A stretch of DNA of 64,000 nt from contig JAKQEQ010000159.1 of assembly GCA_029556545.1 (NCBI GenBank), forward strand, positions 29,814 to 93,813. Direction: 5' to 3'. A program made the translations under genes and the position numbers. The notes beneath the pieces are model-generated. The model saw nothing but the letters and a program-made list of their open reading frames with translations, was not told the DNA's origin and ran no database searches. This DNA comes from Candidatus Hydrogenedentota bacterium. Its GTDB lineage: Bacteria > Hydrogenedentota > Hydrogenedentia > Hydrogenedentales > JAGMZX01. Positions 42,897-56,509 of this stretch are shown here, piece by piece (position 1 is the stretch's first letter; each line of letters starts with the position of its first letter).

Positions 42897-43037
42897 CGCT
42901 TGCCTCGAAGTACACGCCGGGCGACAACGCCGTCGGGAGCATCGAGTATACCGCGCCGGGCACGCGGATGTGGAGTGCGGCCCTTTACTTGGGTATACTA
43001 CGCCCCGCCCTGGAGTCACGACCCGCGGAGAAGCGCC

Positions 43038-43259
43038 ATGCTGTATTTCAAATGCGCCCAGTTTGTGCCCGGCAAGGGCGACGCCTGGACCTATTACGAG
43101 TGCGACGACGGCAAGAAGGTCCTGCGGCAGTTGACGCACATTCCCGCGACCCGCGAACTCACGCGCGTGCCCGACCCCATCGTGAAGAAACTGGTCCGGC
43201 CCGAACTCCTGCTCGATGCCTCCGCTGAGGAATTCATGGGGCTCTGGGGCACGTCCTGA
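43038..43259 (+). CDS. Small (73 aa) hypothetical protein
   Basis: MLYFKCAQFVPGKGDAWTYYECDDGKKVLRQLTHIPATRELTRVPDPIVKKLVRPELL; ggag upstream; directly upstream of PHP gene. Confidence 0.6.
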   Translation: MLYFKCAQFVPGKGDAWTYYECDDGKKVLRQLTHIPATRELTRVPDPIVKKLVRPELLLDASAEEFMGLWGTS

Positions 43260-43283
43260 ACCCGAACATCGAGGTAATCCATC

Positions 43284-44162
43284 TTGCCCATCCGAATCAA
43301 CCACCCTTATAAAGATGGCGCGTGCTCCTGGCTCAAGGGGAACCTGCACACGCACACGACGAACAGCGACGGCGACCTCAGCCCGCAGGAAGCCGCCGCC
43401 GCCTACGCGGCGCTCGGGTACGACTTCCTCATGTTCAGCGATCACGACTGCTTCACGAAAACGAAAGGGCTGGACCCGTGCGGCATGGTGCTGATCCCCG
43501 GCAACGAGATCACGGCCTACGGACCCCACCTGTTGCACGTCAACGCGCACCGGTACATCGATCCCGATGAAGACCGGCAAGCCATGATCGACGCCATCAA
43601 CGTGGACGGCGGCTTCTGCATCGTGTGCCACCCGAATTGGCTCGAAGACTACAACCACTGCGATCACAAGTTCCTCGACGAGTGGCGCGACTACCTCGGC
43701 ATCGAAATCTACAACGGCGTGTGCCTGCGCGCCGAAGGCAGTCCGATCGCCACGGACCGCTGGGACCGCCTCCTCAGCGCCGGGCGGCGCGTCTGGGGTT
43801 TCGCCAATGACGACAGCCACCGGTCTGTGGACCGCGGCATCGCGTGGAACGTCGCGAAGGTCGAGTCGCGCGTCCCGGCGGCCATCGTGCGCGCCCTGCG
43901 CGAAGGGCGTTTCTACGCCAGCACCGGCGTCGAGATTTCGCGTATCCGCGTCGACGACGCGACAATTACCGTCGAGACCGCAAACGCGCAGCGGTGCCGC
44001 GTTTTCGCCGATCTGGGTCGCCTCCAGGCAACGCAGGACGGTCCCGCGATCTCGTTTACGGTCCCGGAGGATTTCCCGTACACCTACGTGCGCGTGGAAT
44101 GCTACGGGTTCGGCGACGACACGGCCTGGACGCAGCCGTTCTTCGTGGAAAAGACCGCATGA
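43284..44162 (+). CDS. PHP-domain metal-dependent phosphoesterase-like protein
   Basis: LKGNLHTHTTNSDGDLSPQEAAAAYAALGYDFLMFSDHD; GNEIT; HPNW; ANDDSH. Confidence 0.88.
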   Translation: MPIRINHPYKDGACSWLKGNLHTHTTNSDGDLSPQEAAAAYAALGYDFLMFSDHDCFTKTKGLDPCGMVLIPGNEITAYGPHLLHVNAHRYIDPDEDRQAMIDAINVDGGFCIVCHPNWLEDYNHCDHKFLDEWRDYLGIEIYNGVCLRAEGSPIATDRWDRLLSAGRRVWGFANDDSHRSVDRGIAWNVAKVESRVPAAIVRALREGRFYASTGVEISRIRVDDATITVETANAQRCRVFADLGRLQATQDGPAISFTVPEDFPYTYVRVECYGFGDDTAWTQPFFVEKTA

Positions 44163-44192
44163 CGCATCATAGGCGCGGGGGCGTCTCGGAGG

Positions 44193-44240
44193 TCCGCCGC
44201 AGGCGGATTAGACCACGGGCGGGACACCCCTGCCACACTG
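44193..44240. repeat. Dispersed hairpin element
   Basis: TCCGCC-GCA-GGCGGA followed by imperfect palindrome ccacgggcgggacacccctgccac. Confidence 0.5.
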
Positions 44241-44262
44241 TATAACGGGAGGAAACGCTGAT

Positions 44263-45093
44263 ATGGATTTCGTCTTTCAACGCAGTTACCGCGGACCGCT
44301 CAAGGGCGTCCTGCTCGATTGGGCCGGCACGACCATGGACTATGGCTGCTACGCGCCCGCGGTCGTGTTCTTCGAGGTCTTCAAGCGCCAGGGCGTACCC
44401 ATCACGATGGAGCAGGCCCGCGAGCCGATGGGCGCGCACAAGCGCGTCCATATCCAGAAGATCACGCAGATCGAGGCGGTGCGCCGTCTCTGGGAGGAGA
44501 CGCACGGGCGGCCGCCCGCCGAGGAGGACGTGGACCGCATGTTCGCGGAGTTCGTCCCGCTGCAATTGCAGTGTCTGGCCGATTACGCGGACCTGATCCC
44601 CGGCACGCTCGAGGCCGTGGCCGACTTCCGCAAGCGCGGACTCAAGGTCGGCTCGACCACCGGCTACACCGGCGAGATGATGCAACTCCTGCGCGCCGAG
44701 GCGACCAGGCGCGGCTACACGCCGGACGCGACCGTCTGCGCCACCGACGTGCCCGCGGGCCGGCCCGAACCTTGGATGTGCCTCGAAAACGCAAAGCTGC
44801 TCCGCATCTTCCCGATGGAAAGCATCGTGAAGGTGGGTGACACGCTCCCGGATATCTTCGAGGGACTGAACGCCGGCATGTGGACCGTCGGCCTCGCCAT
44901 GACTGGCAACGAACTCGGGCTGAACGAAGCGGAAATCGCCCGACTCGACCCAGAAACCCGCGAACGCAAACGCCGCCGCGCCTACGAGCGCATGGCCCAA
45001 GCCGGCGCGCATTACGTCGTCGACGCCATCTCCGACGTGCCGCCGCTGCTCGACGAAATCAACGCCCGCCTCGCCCGCGGCGCGCGGCCATAG
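44263..45093 (+). CDS. phnX: Phosphonoacetaldehyde hydrolase
   Basis: KGVLLDWAGTTMDYGCYAPAVVFFEVFKRQGV; MGAHKRVHI; GSTTGYTGEMM; PAGRPEPWM; VKVGDTLPDIFEGLNAGMWTVGL. Confidence 0.95.
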   Translation: MDFVFQRSYRGPLKGVLLDWAGTTMDYGCYAPAVVFFEVFKRQGVPITMEQAREPMGAHKRVHIQKITQIEAVRRLWEETHGRPPAEEDVDRMFAEFVPLQLQCLADYADLIPGTLEAVADFRKRGLKVGSTTGYTGEMMQLLRAEATRRGYTPDATVCATDVPAGRPEPWMCLENAKLLRIFPMESIVKVGDTLPDIFEGLNAGMWTVGLAMTGNELGLNEAEIARLDPETRERKRRRAYERMAQAGAHYVVDAISDVPPLLDEINARLARGARP

Positions 45094-45274
45094 GCGTTCG
45101 TAGTGCGCGCTTTAGCGCGTCTTTGGTTGTACTGCATTGTTCGGCGCGCGCCGAGGTCTGAACAGCCGGCAAGTGCGCTCTTCGGCCCTGAAGAAGGGGG
45201 ATAACAAGAGAGAGACCTGCGATCAGCCTGGCAGACAGATGACCGCTTTGGCCGGTTCAGGCCGGCTCCAGCTC

Positions 45275-45303
45275 TTGACGATTCGTTTGAGAGGGAATAC
45301 AAT
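45275..45303 (+). promoter_or_regulatory. sigma70-type promoter upstream of three-gene GE-linker locus
   Basis: TTGACG (45275-45280), N17, TACAAT (45298-45303). Confidence 0.7.
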
Positions 45304-45365
45304 AGTAGCCGGTGTAGCCATGCCACCATTGGCCGAGTGAAAAGGGAGGAGAGGAGGAAGAGGGG

Positions 45366-49310
<3,945 letters not shown>

Positions 49311-49323
49311 TTGACGCTGGAAA

Positions 49324-51243
49324 ATGAAGACGCTCTCCGGCATAACAGGCATCCTGTTCTTCATGCTGTGCGCGGTGTTAGGCTCGGACGTAGCAGCCGA
49401 GCCGCGCATCTTGATCGTCGGTGACAGTTGGGCGACGGGCATCAATGCGTTTCGTGTACTCGATGAGGTGTTGTCAGAATACGGCATAGAAGACGTTGAA
49501 ACAGTTGGAAACTTCACGGCCATCGGCGGCACAACCGCCGCCCAATGGGCATCAAACAGTTTTCTCGCAATAATCATGGCCCAACTTGCGGCCCAGCCCA
49601 CCATCGACACCATCCATCTCGTCATCGGTGGAAACGATGTCTTCGGCTTCATTGCGCACACCAACGTTTACTCATCGGTGCCGATCTATTTGCAGTGGCT
49701 GACTTACGTCAGTGTGATCCAGGCAAATGTTATGAAGGTGGCGTCGTATTGCCTGGCGGTTCCGCAAGTCAAGCACGTGGTTATCGCCGACTATGATTAT
49801 ATAAACCGAGTCCTGGCTCACGCCTTGGCAGGCTACGACTTCGGTTGGATGACCCAGCGCATGGTAAACGAGTGCTTTATCCAAGCGGGCAAGGCAAAGT
49901 TGGCCGTTGCCAAGTCACTCCAGGGGTGCGAATACGTGCAGAACTGGGGCCTGTTACAGCACCACTTCGATATCCCCGCCGGCGCGCCGGCCCCGGGCCA
50001 ATACCCTGATTACTCGCCTTACCCGGGGGGTAACCCCAACTATCCTATGCCCGACGTAGCTTTCGATCCCCTGGGTCCGTTTCCCGGCGATGGCATTCAT
50101 CCCAATAAAGAAGCGCACAAGGTCATGCTGCGCAATGCGGTCGAGCAATTTTATATCCACTGGTATCCGCCCACGATCGAGGGAGAAGGTGAAGGAGAGG
50201 GCGAAGGCGAAGGCGAAGGCGAGGGTGAGGGCGAAGGCGAGGGTGAAGGAGAAGGAGAGGGAGAGGGAGAGGGAGAGGGTGAGGGTGAGGGTGAGGGTGA
50301 GGGCGAAGGTGAAGGCGAAGGTGAAGGCGAAGGCGAAGGTGAAGGCGAAGGTGAAGGTGAGGGCGAAGGCGAAGGTGAAGGCGAAGGCGAAGGTGAAGGC
50401 GAAGGCGAAGGTGGGGGTGAGGGTGAGGGTGAAGAGCCGCCGCCTTGCCTCGAATACTGGAGCGATGATACCCCCCTTGTTATTGCCGATTTCGATCAGG
50501 TGGATTCACATATTACCGTTCCTTACCTCGGTGTCATCACAGACGTGAACGTGACCGTAAGAATCACCCATGGGGCGGCGGGCGACCTAGTGCTGTGGAT
50601 CAAGTCGCCCTCCGGCGCGTCGGTCTTTCTCGTATCCCAATTGGGCGACGCGGAACTCGGGTTCGCGGATACAACCTTTGACGACGAGGCCCCTACAGCC
50701 ATCATCTTTGCCGAGCCGCCTTATCTCGGGACTTACGCACCTATTGGCCAGTTGTCAACATTCGACGGCAGTTATGCCCAAGGCGTATGGACACTATGTG
50801 TCTTCGACGGCAAGACAGGCAATGAGGGCGTGCTCGACGGGTGGCGTTTGACCTTCAACGATTCCTGCGATGTTCCGGGCGAAGGAGAGGCAGCGGAAGG
50901 TCAAGCACCTGGTGAGGGAGAGGGAGAAGGAGAAGCCGGCTCGATAACGCACGCGGCGGACCAGAATGGCGATTACAAGGTCGATTTGTCGGAGTTGCTG
51001 CGGGTCATTCAGCTCTCTAATTCGGGCGGCTACTCCTGCGCTCCGACACCCGGGGCCACGGAAGACGGCTATGCGCCCGGACCGGGCAGCCGCGATTGCG
51101 CGCCCCACTCGAGCGATTACGCGGGTGGCGCGGACTGGCGCATCAGCCTGTCCGAGTTGCTCCGGCTGATTCAGTTCTTTAATTCGGGCGGCTATCACCC
51201 ATCTCCGGAAGGCGAAGACGGATTCGGCCCGGGGCGATTGTGA
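49324..51243 (+). CDS. Secreted SGNH-hydrolase-like protein with GE linkers, P-domain and C-terminal [10 protein letters not shown] module
   Basis: Signal peptide; GDSW, GGND, DGIHPN SGNH blocks; GE tract; P-domain; [21 protein letters not shown]. Confidence 0.88.
   Translation: MKTLSGITGILFFMLCAVLGSDVAAEPRILIVGDSWATGINAFRVLDEVLSEYGIEDVETVGNFTAIGGTTAAQWASNSFLAIIMAQLAAQPTIDTIHLVIGGNDVFGFIAHTNVYSSVPIYLQWLTYVSVIQANVMKVASYCLAVPQVKHVVIADYDYINRVLAHALAGYDFGWMTQRMVNECFIQAGKAKLAVAKSLQGCEYVQNWGLLQHHFDIPAGAPAPGQYPDYSPYPGGNPNYPMPDVAFDPLGPFPGDGIHPNKEAHKVMLRNAVEQFYIHWYPPTIEGEGEGEGEGEGEGEGEGEGEGEGEGEGEGEGEGEGEGEGEGEGEGEGEGEGEGEGEGEGEGEGEGEGEGEGEGEGEGGGEGEGEEPPPCLEYWSDDTPLVIADFDQVDSHITVPYLGVITDVNVTVRITHGAAGDLVLWIKSPSGASVFLVSQLGDAELGFADTTFDDEAPTAIIFAEPPYLGTYAPIGQLSTFDGSYAQGVWTLCVFDGKTGNEGVLDGWRLTFNDSCDVPGEGEAAEGQAPGEGEGEGEAGSITHAADQNGDYKVDLSELLRVIQLSNSGGYSCAPTPGATEDGYAPGPGSRDCAPHSSDYAGGADWRISLSELLRLIQFFNSGGYHPSPEGEDGFGPGRL
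50178..50435 (+). repeat. (GGNGAR)n hexamer tract encoding (Gly-Glu)n linker
   Basis: Uninterrupted GE dipeptides. Confidence 0.95.
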
Positions 51244-51292
51244 CAAGGACTGAAGGATGGGGTACTGGCTACAAGTGCACGAGGTAAAGTTA

Positions 51293-52882
51293 ATGAAAGT
51301 GTCGTGGTTGGCGCGCGCGGTTTTTCTCGCATTATTGGTTACGCTCGCCTGTAGCGCCGCGTTTGCCACGCCGCGCATCCTGATCGTGGGCGACAGTTGG
51401 TCCGTCAGCGTCTGGCATGGACGGGCCCTCGATACGGCATTGCAGGAGTATGGGCTTCACGATGTCGAGTGCGTCGGCGATATCACGACCCGGGGCGGCA
51501 GCACGGCGTCTGACTGGGTAAAGCCCGACTGGCTGGCCGCGATTACACAACAACTCGGGGCCTTTCCGACCATTGATACCGTCCATCTGATCATCGGCGG
51601 CAACGACGTCCTCAGCAAGATCAAGACAACCAACGTCTTTGTAGGCTGGCCCGCGCTCATGCGCGAGAGCTGGTGGCAGGACATTCAGAATAACATACAG
51701 GCCCTCGTGAACTACTGCCTGTTACACCCGCAGGTCAGGCACGTGGTTATCGCGGACTATGATTATCTGAATCGAACCACGGTTCAAGTACTCTACTATG
51801 TCCTTGGCCAGACCTTCGATTTCGGCGGCATGACGCAAGAGCAGGTAAACACAGCCTTTATCGAAGTCGGCGTGAAGAAATTGGCCGTCGCGCAGCGTAC
51901 GCCCGGGTGCTACTACGTCCAGAACTGGGGCTTGCTCCAGTACCATCACAACACGCCCGCCGGCGCGCCGCGTCCGGGCGTCTATCCGGACTACAACCCT
52001 TACCCGGGCGGCAACACGGCATATCCCATGCCTGACGCGGCGTTTGACACGGTCTACATCGGGCCGTTTCCGTTTGCGGGCGACGGTATCCACCCGAGCA
52101 TCGACGCGCACAAGGTCATGGCGCGGAACGCGGTCGAACAGTTCTATCTGGACTGGTACGGCGGCGGCGAAGGTGAGGGCGAAGGTGAAGGTGAGGGCGA
52201 GGGAGAAGGTGAGGGCGAGGGTGAGGGCGAGGGTGAAGGCGAGGGTGAAGGCGAGGGTGAAGGCGAGGGTGAAGGCGAGGGTGAGCAGGCGCTGGCGATT
52301 GTCGAGTGCGTCACGTACACCACCAGCGGCGGCAAGAATAGCGACCGCCATCTGAGCGTAACGATAAAGGTCGTGGATAACCAGGGGTCGCCGGTCGGGA
52401 ATGCTGCCGTGTCGATTTCCATCACGCGGAACGGCAGCGCCTACGCCACCGGCAACGCCAGTACGAATGGCAACGGCGAGGCAACCTTCGTGGCAAACAA
52501 CGCGCCAAACGGCACGTACTCCACCGCGGTCACGAACGTCAGTGCAAATGGCCTGACTTTCGAGGGGTCCACCCCGCCAAACGCATTCAGCAAAGGCAGC
52601 GACCCCGTTCCCGCCTCGTATTGCCGCAGCACGGGCACGTCCGCGTCCGCAAGCGGTCCCGGCGCGGCGGTGCGCCTCGCTCGCGAGGTGAAAGCGCGGC
52701 ATTCGGATGCGCTGTTCGCGGCGCCGGGCGTCGTCGGACACGGCGTCGGCCTGTCCGGTGGCCGACCGGTGATCGAGGTATACCTCGAAAACGAGAACGC
52801 GGCGGCGCGCGCACAGTTGCCGGCTTCCATCGAAAACGTGCCCGTCCGCATTATCGTGACCGGCCCGTTTGAGGCGTTCTAG
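51293..52882 (+). CDS. Secreted SGNH-hydrolase-like protein with GE linker, Ig-like domain and a different C-terminus
   Basis: gaggt RBS then MKVSWLARAVFLALLVTLACSAAFA; GDSW, GGND, DGIHPS; GE tract; Big-like SVTIKVVDNQGSPVGNAAVSISITRNG. Confidence 0.85.
   Translation: MKVSWLARAVFLALLVTLACSAAFATPRILIVGDSWSVSVWHGRALDTALQEYGLHDVECVGDITTRGGSTASDWVKPDWLAAITQQLGAFPTIDTVHLIIGGNDVLSKIKTTNVFVGWPALMRESWWQDIQNNIQALVNYCLLHPQVRHVVIADYDYLNRTTVQVLYYVLGQTFDFGGMTQEQVNTAFIEVGVKKLAVAQRTPGCYYVQNWGLLQYHHNTPAGAPRPGVYPDYNPYPGGNTAYPMPDAAFDTVYIGPFPFAGDGIHPSIDAHKVMARNAVEQFYLDWYGGGEGEGEGEGEGEGEGEGEGEGEGEGEGEGEGEGEGEGEGEQALAIVECVTYTTSGGKNSDRHLSVTIKVVDNQGSPVGNAAVSISITRNGSAYATGNASTNGNGEATFVANNAPNGTYSTAVTNVSANGLTFEGSTPPNAFSKGSDPVPASYCRSTGTSASASGPGAAVRLAREVKARHSDALFAAPGVVGHGVGLSGGRPVIEVYLENENAAARAQLPASIENVPVRIIVTGPFEAF
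52160..52285 (+). repeat. (GGNGAR)n hexamer tract encoding (Gly-Glu)n linker
   Basis: Uninterrupted GE dipeptides. Confidence 0.95.
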
Positions 52883-52923
52883 ACGACCTGGCTCATCGAA
52901 AAAAAGCCGCTTGCGATCCCTGA

Positions 52924-53841
52924 TCAGGTATCGACATCGATCGGGGCGGTTCCGCCCCGCGCCAGAAAACCCTCGAGAGCCTCGATAAACTGATCGCGCA
53001 TCATGGCGTTCATGTGCGTTGCCCCGTCGATTACCACTACCTCGATCCCCCGTATATGTTCGCGCAGGTTGTCCACGCCGACCTTCAGCGGATCGCGGGA
53101 ACCGACGATGCTCAACATGGGTAACACGATCCCGCGAATCTCATCCGCCGAAACCACGAGGTCCTGCGCGGCGCGGAGCATCGCCGCCAGCGCCTTGCCG
53201 TCGTTGAGGTAGCGCGTGACCAGTTTGATGGTCCACGTGTGGATCAACCCAGTCCTTTCGCGGTCCGCGCCAAAGTCGCCGCTGGGCGGTTTAATGCCTC
53301 GGCCTTCCTCCAGCATCCGCGCGAGGTCCGGCGCGCGCGACAAGAAGGCGCTTTCCTCCGGGCGTTCCCAACCCGCGCCGAGCGGCGACGCCGTGATCAG
53401 CCGGTCCGGGTGCATGGCCGCCAGTTTCAGCGTCAGGAACCCGCCGAGCGAATACCCCGCGACGTGCGCCTTCTCGATGCCCAGATGGTCCATGAGCCGC
53501 ACGACGTCCTCGACCATCTCCCGCCCGTACTGCTCCGGATCGTGGGGCTTGTCGCTGCGCCCGTGGCCGCGCAGGTCCGGCACGATGACGCGGAATCGCC
53601 GCGCGAGCCGGTCGATGACGCCGGGGCGTCGCCAGTTGAAGTCGCCCTGCACCGCGAAGCCATGAATCAGGATCACCGGTTCGCCGGCGCCCTGGTCCGT
53701 ATAGAAGATGCGCACGCCGTCCGAGTCGAAGAACTCGCCGCTCGCGCGGGCAAGAAAGATGTAGTAGGCCAAGCCCCCGGCAAGTACGACAACAAGGGCG
53801 ATGCTTGCCGCAAAAATCAGCACGAACTTCTTCATGGACAT
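52924..53841 (-). CDS. Membrane-anchored alpha/beta hydrolase
   Basis: N-terminal TM; GEPVILIHGFAVQGDFNWRRPGVIDRLA; DLRGHGRSDKP; HVAGYSLGGFLTLKLA; DGATHMNAM. Confidence 0.9.
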   Translation of the reverse strand: MSMKKFVLIFAASIALVVVLAGGLAYYIFLARASGEFFDSDGVRIFYTDQGAGEPVILIHGFAVQGDFNWRRPGVIDRLARRFRVIVPDLRGHGRSDKPHDPEQYGREMVEDVVRLMDHLGIEKAHVAGYSLGGFLTLKLAAMHPDRLITASPLGAGWERPEESAFLSRAPDLARMLEEGRGIKPPSGDFGADRERTGLIHTWTIKLVTRYLNDGKALAAMLRAAQDLVVSADEIRGIVLPMLSIVGSRDPLKVGVDNLREHIRGIEVVVIDGATHMNAMMRDQFIEALEGFLARGGTAPIDVDT

Positions 53842-53855
53842 GCCCCCGACCTGTA

Positions 53856-54800
53856 TTACTGTTCCCGCAACTGCCGTTGGATTTCACGCCGGAACACCTC
53901 GCTAAACATCGTCGTCGCGTGGTCCCCGCCGGGGACGTAGACGACACGCGCCGCGCTCATGACCCCATCGAGGTTCCGCGCCGCGTCCACGAGGGGATCG
54001 CGGTCACCGACGATGACCAGCGTGGGCACACGGTTCGCGCGCAGGGCGTCCTCGGTCACGCGCAGGTCGAGCATCGTGCTTACCAGGGCCCGCAGCGCCC
54101 ACAAGTCGCAAATCCACGCGATGGCCGCGTCAATCAACCATACCTTGACCCGGCTCGGGTTCGGCGTCGGCTCGAGCGCGCGGATAAGCGGCGCGAACCC
54201 GCCGCCCTGTTCGAGCGAAGCCTCGAGCGCGCGCAGTATGGACATCTTCGGCGTGGTCTCGTCGTACCAGCCCGCGCCGCCGACCACGGCGGTCCGCAGC
54301 CGCTCGGGATGCGTCGCCAACAGCTTGAGGGTAATGAAGCCCCCGAGGGAATAGCCGACCACGTGGGCCTTCTCAATGCCCAGGTGGTCCATGAGGCGCA
54401 CCGCGTCCTCGACCAGTTCCACGCCGTAGCGGCCCGGATCATGCGGATGCTCGCTCAGGCCGTGCCCCCGCAGGTCGATGGCGATCACGCGGTGCGTCTT
54501 GCGCAACATGCGGATCACCCCCGGCACGCGCCAGTTGATGTCCGCGTTGACGGCAAGCCCGTGGATCAGAATAACCGGCTCGCCGTCCCCTTCGTCCGTG
54601 TAGTGGATGCGGACGCCCCCGGAGTCGAACCATTGCCCCCGCACGCGCCGCAGCGTCAACAGATAGAATAGGAGGACGCCGCCAAACACGACAATAAAGA
54701 CGGCGGCCCCGAGATAAGGCCGCCACAGCGCCAACAGCCAGCACACGGCGGCAAACAGCGCCGCCACGGCCAGCAATACCAGGCCGAGACGATACTTCAT
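53856..54800 (-). CDS. Membrane-anchored alpha/beta hydrolase (paralogue of neighbour)
   Basis: GEPVILIHGLAVNADINWRVPGVIRML; DLRGHGLSEHP; HVVGYSLGGFITLKLL; PGGDHATTM. Confidence 0.9.
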   Translation of the reverse strand: MKYRLGLVLLAVAALFAAVCWLLALWRPYLGAAVFIVVFGGVLLFYLLTLRRVRGQWFDSGGVRIHYTDEGDGEPVILIHGLAVNADINWRVPGVIRMLRKTHRVIAIDLRGHGLSEHPHDPGRYGVELVEDAVRLMDHLGIEKAHVVGYSLGGFITLKLLATHPERLRTAVVGGAGWYDETTPKMSILRALEASLEQGGGFAPLIRALEPTPNPSRVKVWLIDAAIAWICDLWALRALVSTMLDLRVTEDALRANRVPTLVIVGDRDPLVDAARNLDGVMSAARVVYVPGGDHATTMFSEVFRREIQRQLREQ

Positions 54801-54953
54801 GCTCGTATGCCCTCCCCCTCGGCGCGCATCGAGCGCCCGAGGCCCGTGATCGCAAGACAGCGACGCCGCGTATCCTACTGCGCAACACGCCCGAAACACA
54901 ATGCGCCGCCGTAACTGCGCCCATTACGACCGCAAACACGTGGCCATCGCGTC

Positions 54954-55041
54954 AGCCTGCCTTAGCAGGCTCTGCTTTGCACCCGGCTTCAGCCGGGGTG
55001 TATCGGAGGCACCCCTCCGCTATAGCACGCTTCAGCGCGGC
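54954..55041. repeat. Cluster of consecutive hairpins with TTA/TTCA loops
   Basis: AGCCTGC-CTTA-GCAGGCT; CCCGGC-TTCA-GCCGGG; CGGAGG-cacc-CCTCCG; gcacgc-TTCA-gcgcgg. Confidence 0.75.
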
Positions 55042-56447
55042 TTGCCGTCGCCGCGCCTCAGCCCGATTCCTCTTGCCCGGGCCGTAAACGCCTTTCGGTC
55101 CGGCTTGATACCGGGCGGGATCAGGTCCTCCGGCCAGGGGAGAAAGCGGCGTGGCGTCTTGAAGAGCGGCAGTCGCGTCTCGAGTTCCCGGCGCAGCGCG
55201 GCCTCGTCCGGCGCTCGATCATCGTCGGAGCGCACGAAGGCCACCGGGGTCGCGCCGAATTCCGCGTGCGGCACGGGCACGACCACCGCCTCGCGCACGC
55301 CGGGACACCGGCACAGGACCTGCTCGATTTCCTCGGGTTGGATGTTCTCGCCGCCCGCGATGAACATGTTGTCGCGACGGCCCGTGACATGGAGATAGCC
55401 GTCCGCGTCCAAATAGCCCAAGTCGCCGGTCGCAAACCAGCCGTCGTCGGTCAGCGGGCGGCGCACGGCGTCGCCCTCGACGTAGCCGAGGAACAACGTC
55501 TTGCCGCGCACGAAAATCTCGCCGTCCGCGGCAATGCGCAGACTCCCGGGATCAAGCGGCGCGCCGGAAGTGAGCAATCGTTCGAGCGGGTCGCCCGGAC
55601 GAGTCGTAGCCACCTGCGAGGCCGTTTCAGTCAGCCCGTAGCTGGTGAAGATCGGCGCGCCCAGCGCGAACGACTCGCGCAACAGGCCCTCGGGGATCGC
55701 GCCGCCGCCCAGCAACACCGCGCGCGCTTGCCGCAGGCACACGCGGCCCGCGTCCGTCGCCAGCAGCCGATGCAATTGCGTGGCTACGAGCGACAAATGC
55801 GTGACCCCGTAACGGGTGACAGATGCCTCGATGGGTTCCTCGTTCTCGGAAACGACGATTGCCGCCCCGCCGACGAGACAACGGAAGACGACCCCGACGC
55901 CCGCCACGTGGCACATGGGCAGCGACAACAGCCAGCGGTCGCCGTGCGCGATCGGCAGGTTTCGGTTGGAGAGCAGCGCGCTGTGAATGTGATTGCCGAA
56001 GCAATGCAGCGCGGCCTTCGGCGGTCCGGCGCTGCCCGACGTGAAGATGATTGTCGCCGGTTGATCTGCCCGAAACCGTGGCGGTTCGTTGACCGTCGCC
56101 GCGGCCGCCCACGCCGCCCCGAGCGGTGGCAGTGCTTGCGCACAAATACGCCCCAGCAGTTCATCGCGATAGGCCTCGGGGAAGCGCGGGTTCATCGGGC
56201 ACGCCACCGTGCCTAGACGCAGCAACGCCAGAAACGCGATCACATACTCCACGTCTGGCCGCCCGAGCAGCGCCACGCGGTCGCCCGGCGCCACGCCCTG
56301 ATCGCGCAACGCCGCCGTCCGTTCCCGTACGCGCGCATCGAGTTCGTGAATCGAAATCGTGCCCGCCGCCGACACCAGCGCCGGCGACTCCGGCCTCGCG
56401 GTCGCCCCGCCGCGCAGCGGACACGGAATGTCGACACGTTGTCTCAT
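55032..56447 (-). CDS. menE: o-Succinylbenzoate-CoA ligase (AMP-forming)
   Basis: ATIIFTSGSAGPPKAALH; SYGLTETASQV; GWFATGDLGYLDADGYLHVTGRRDNMFIAGGENIQPEEIE; linkage to menC/A/B. Confidence 0.9.
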   Translation of the reverse strand: MRQRVDIPCPLRGGATARPESPALVSAAGTISIHELDARVRERTAALRDQGVAPGDRVALLGRPDVEYVIAFLALLRLGTVACPMNPRFPEAYRDELLGRICAQALPPLGAAWAAAATVNEPPRFRADQPATIIFTSGSAGPPKAALHCFGNHIHSALLSNRNLPIAHGDRWLLSLPMCHVAGVGVVFRCLVGGAAIVVSENEEPIEASVTRYGVTHLSLVATQLHRLLATDAGRVCLRQARAVLLGGGAIPEGLLRESFALGAPIFTSYGLTETASQVATTRPGDPLERLLTSGAPLDPGSLRIAADGEIFVRGKTLFLGYVEGDAVRRPLTDDGWFATGDLGYLDADGYLHVTGRRDNMFIAGGENIQPEEIEQVLCRCPGVREAVVVPVPHAEFGATPVAFVRSDDDRAPDEAALRRELETRLPLFKTPRRFLPWPEDLIPPGIKPDRKAFTARARGIGLRRGDGKPR

Positions 56448-56465
56448 AACCTCAGAAGACTTCTT

Positions 56466-56501
56466 CCCATCCCCATCCTCGTCCTCGTACTCGTAATCGC
56501 C
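56466..56501. repeat. 6-bp-period repeat in menC-menE spacer
   Basis: ccatccccatcctcgtcctcgtactcgtaatcg. Confidence 0.75.
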
Positions 56502-56509
56502 CCGCGCGA

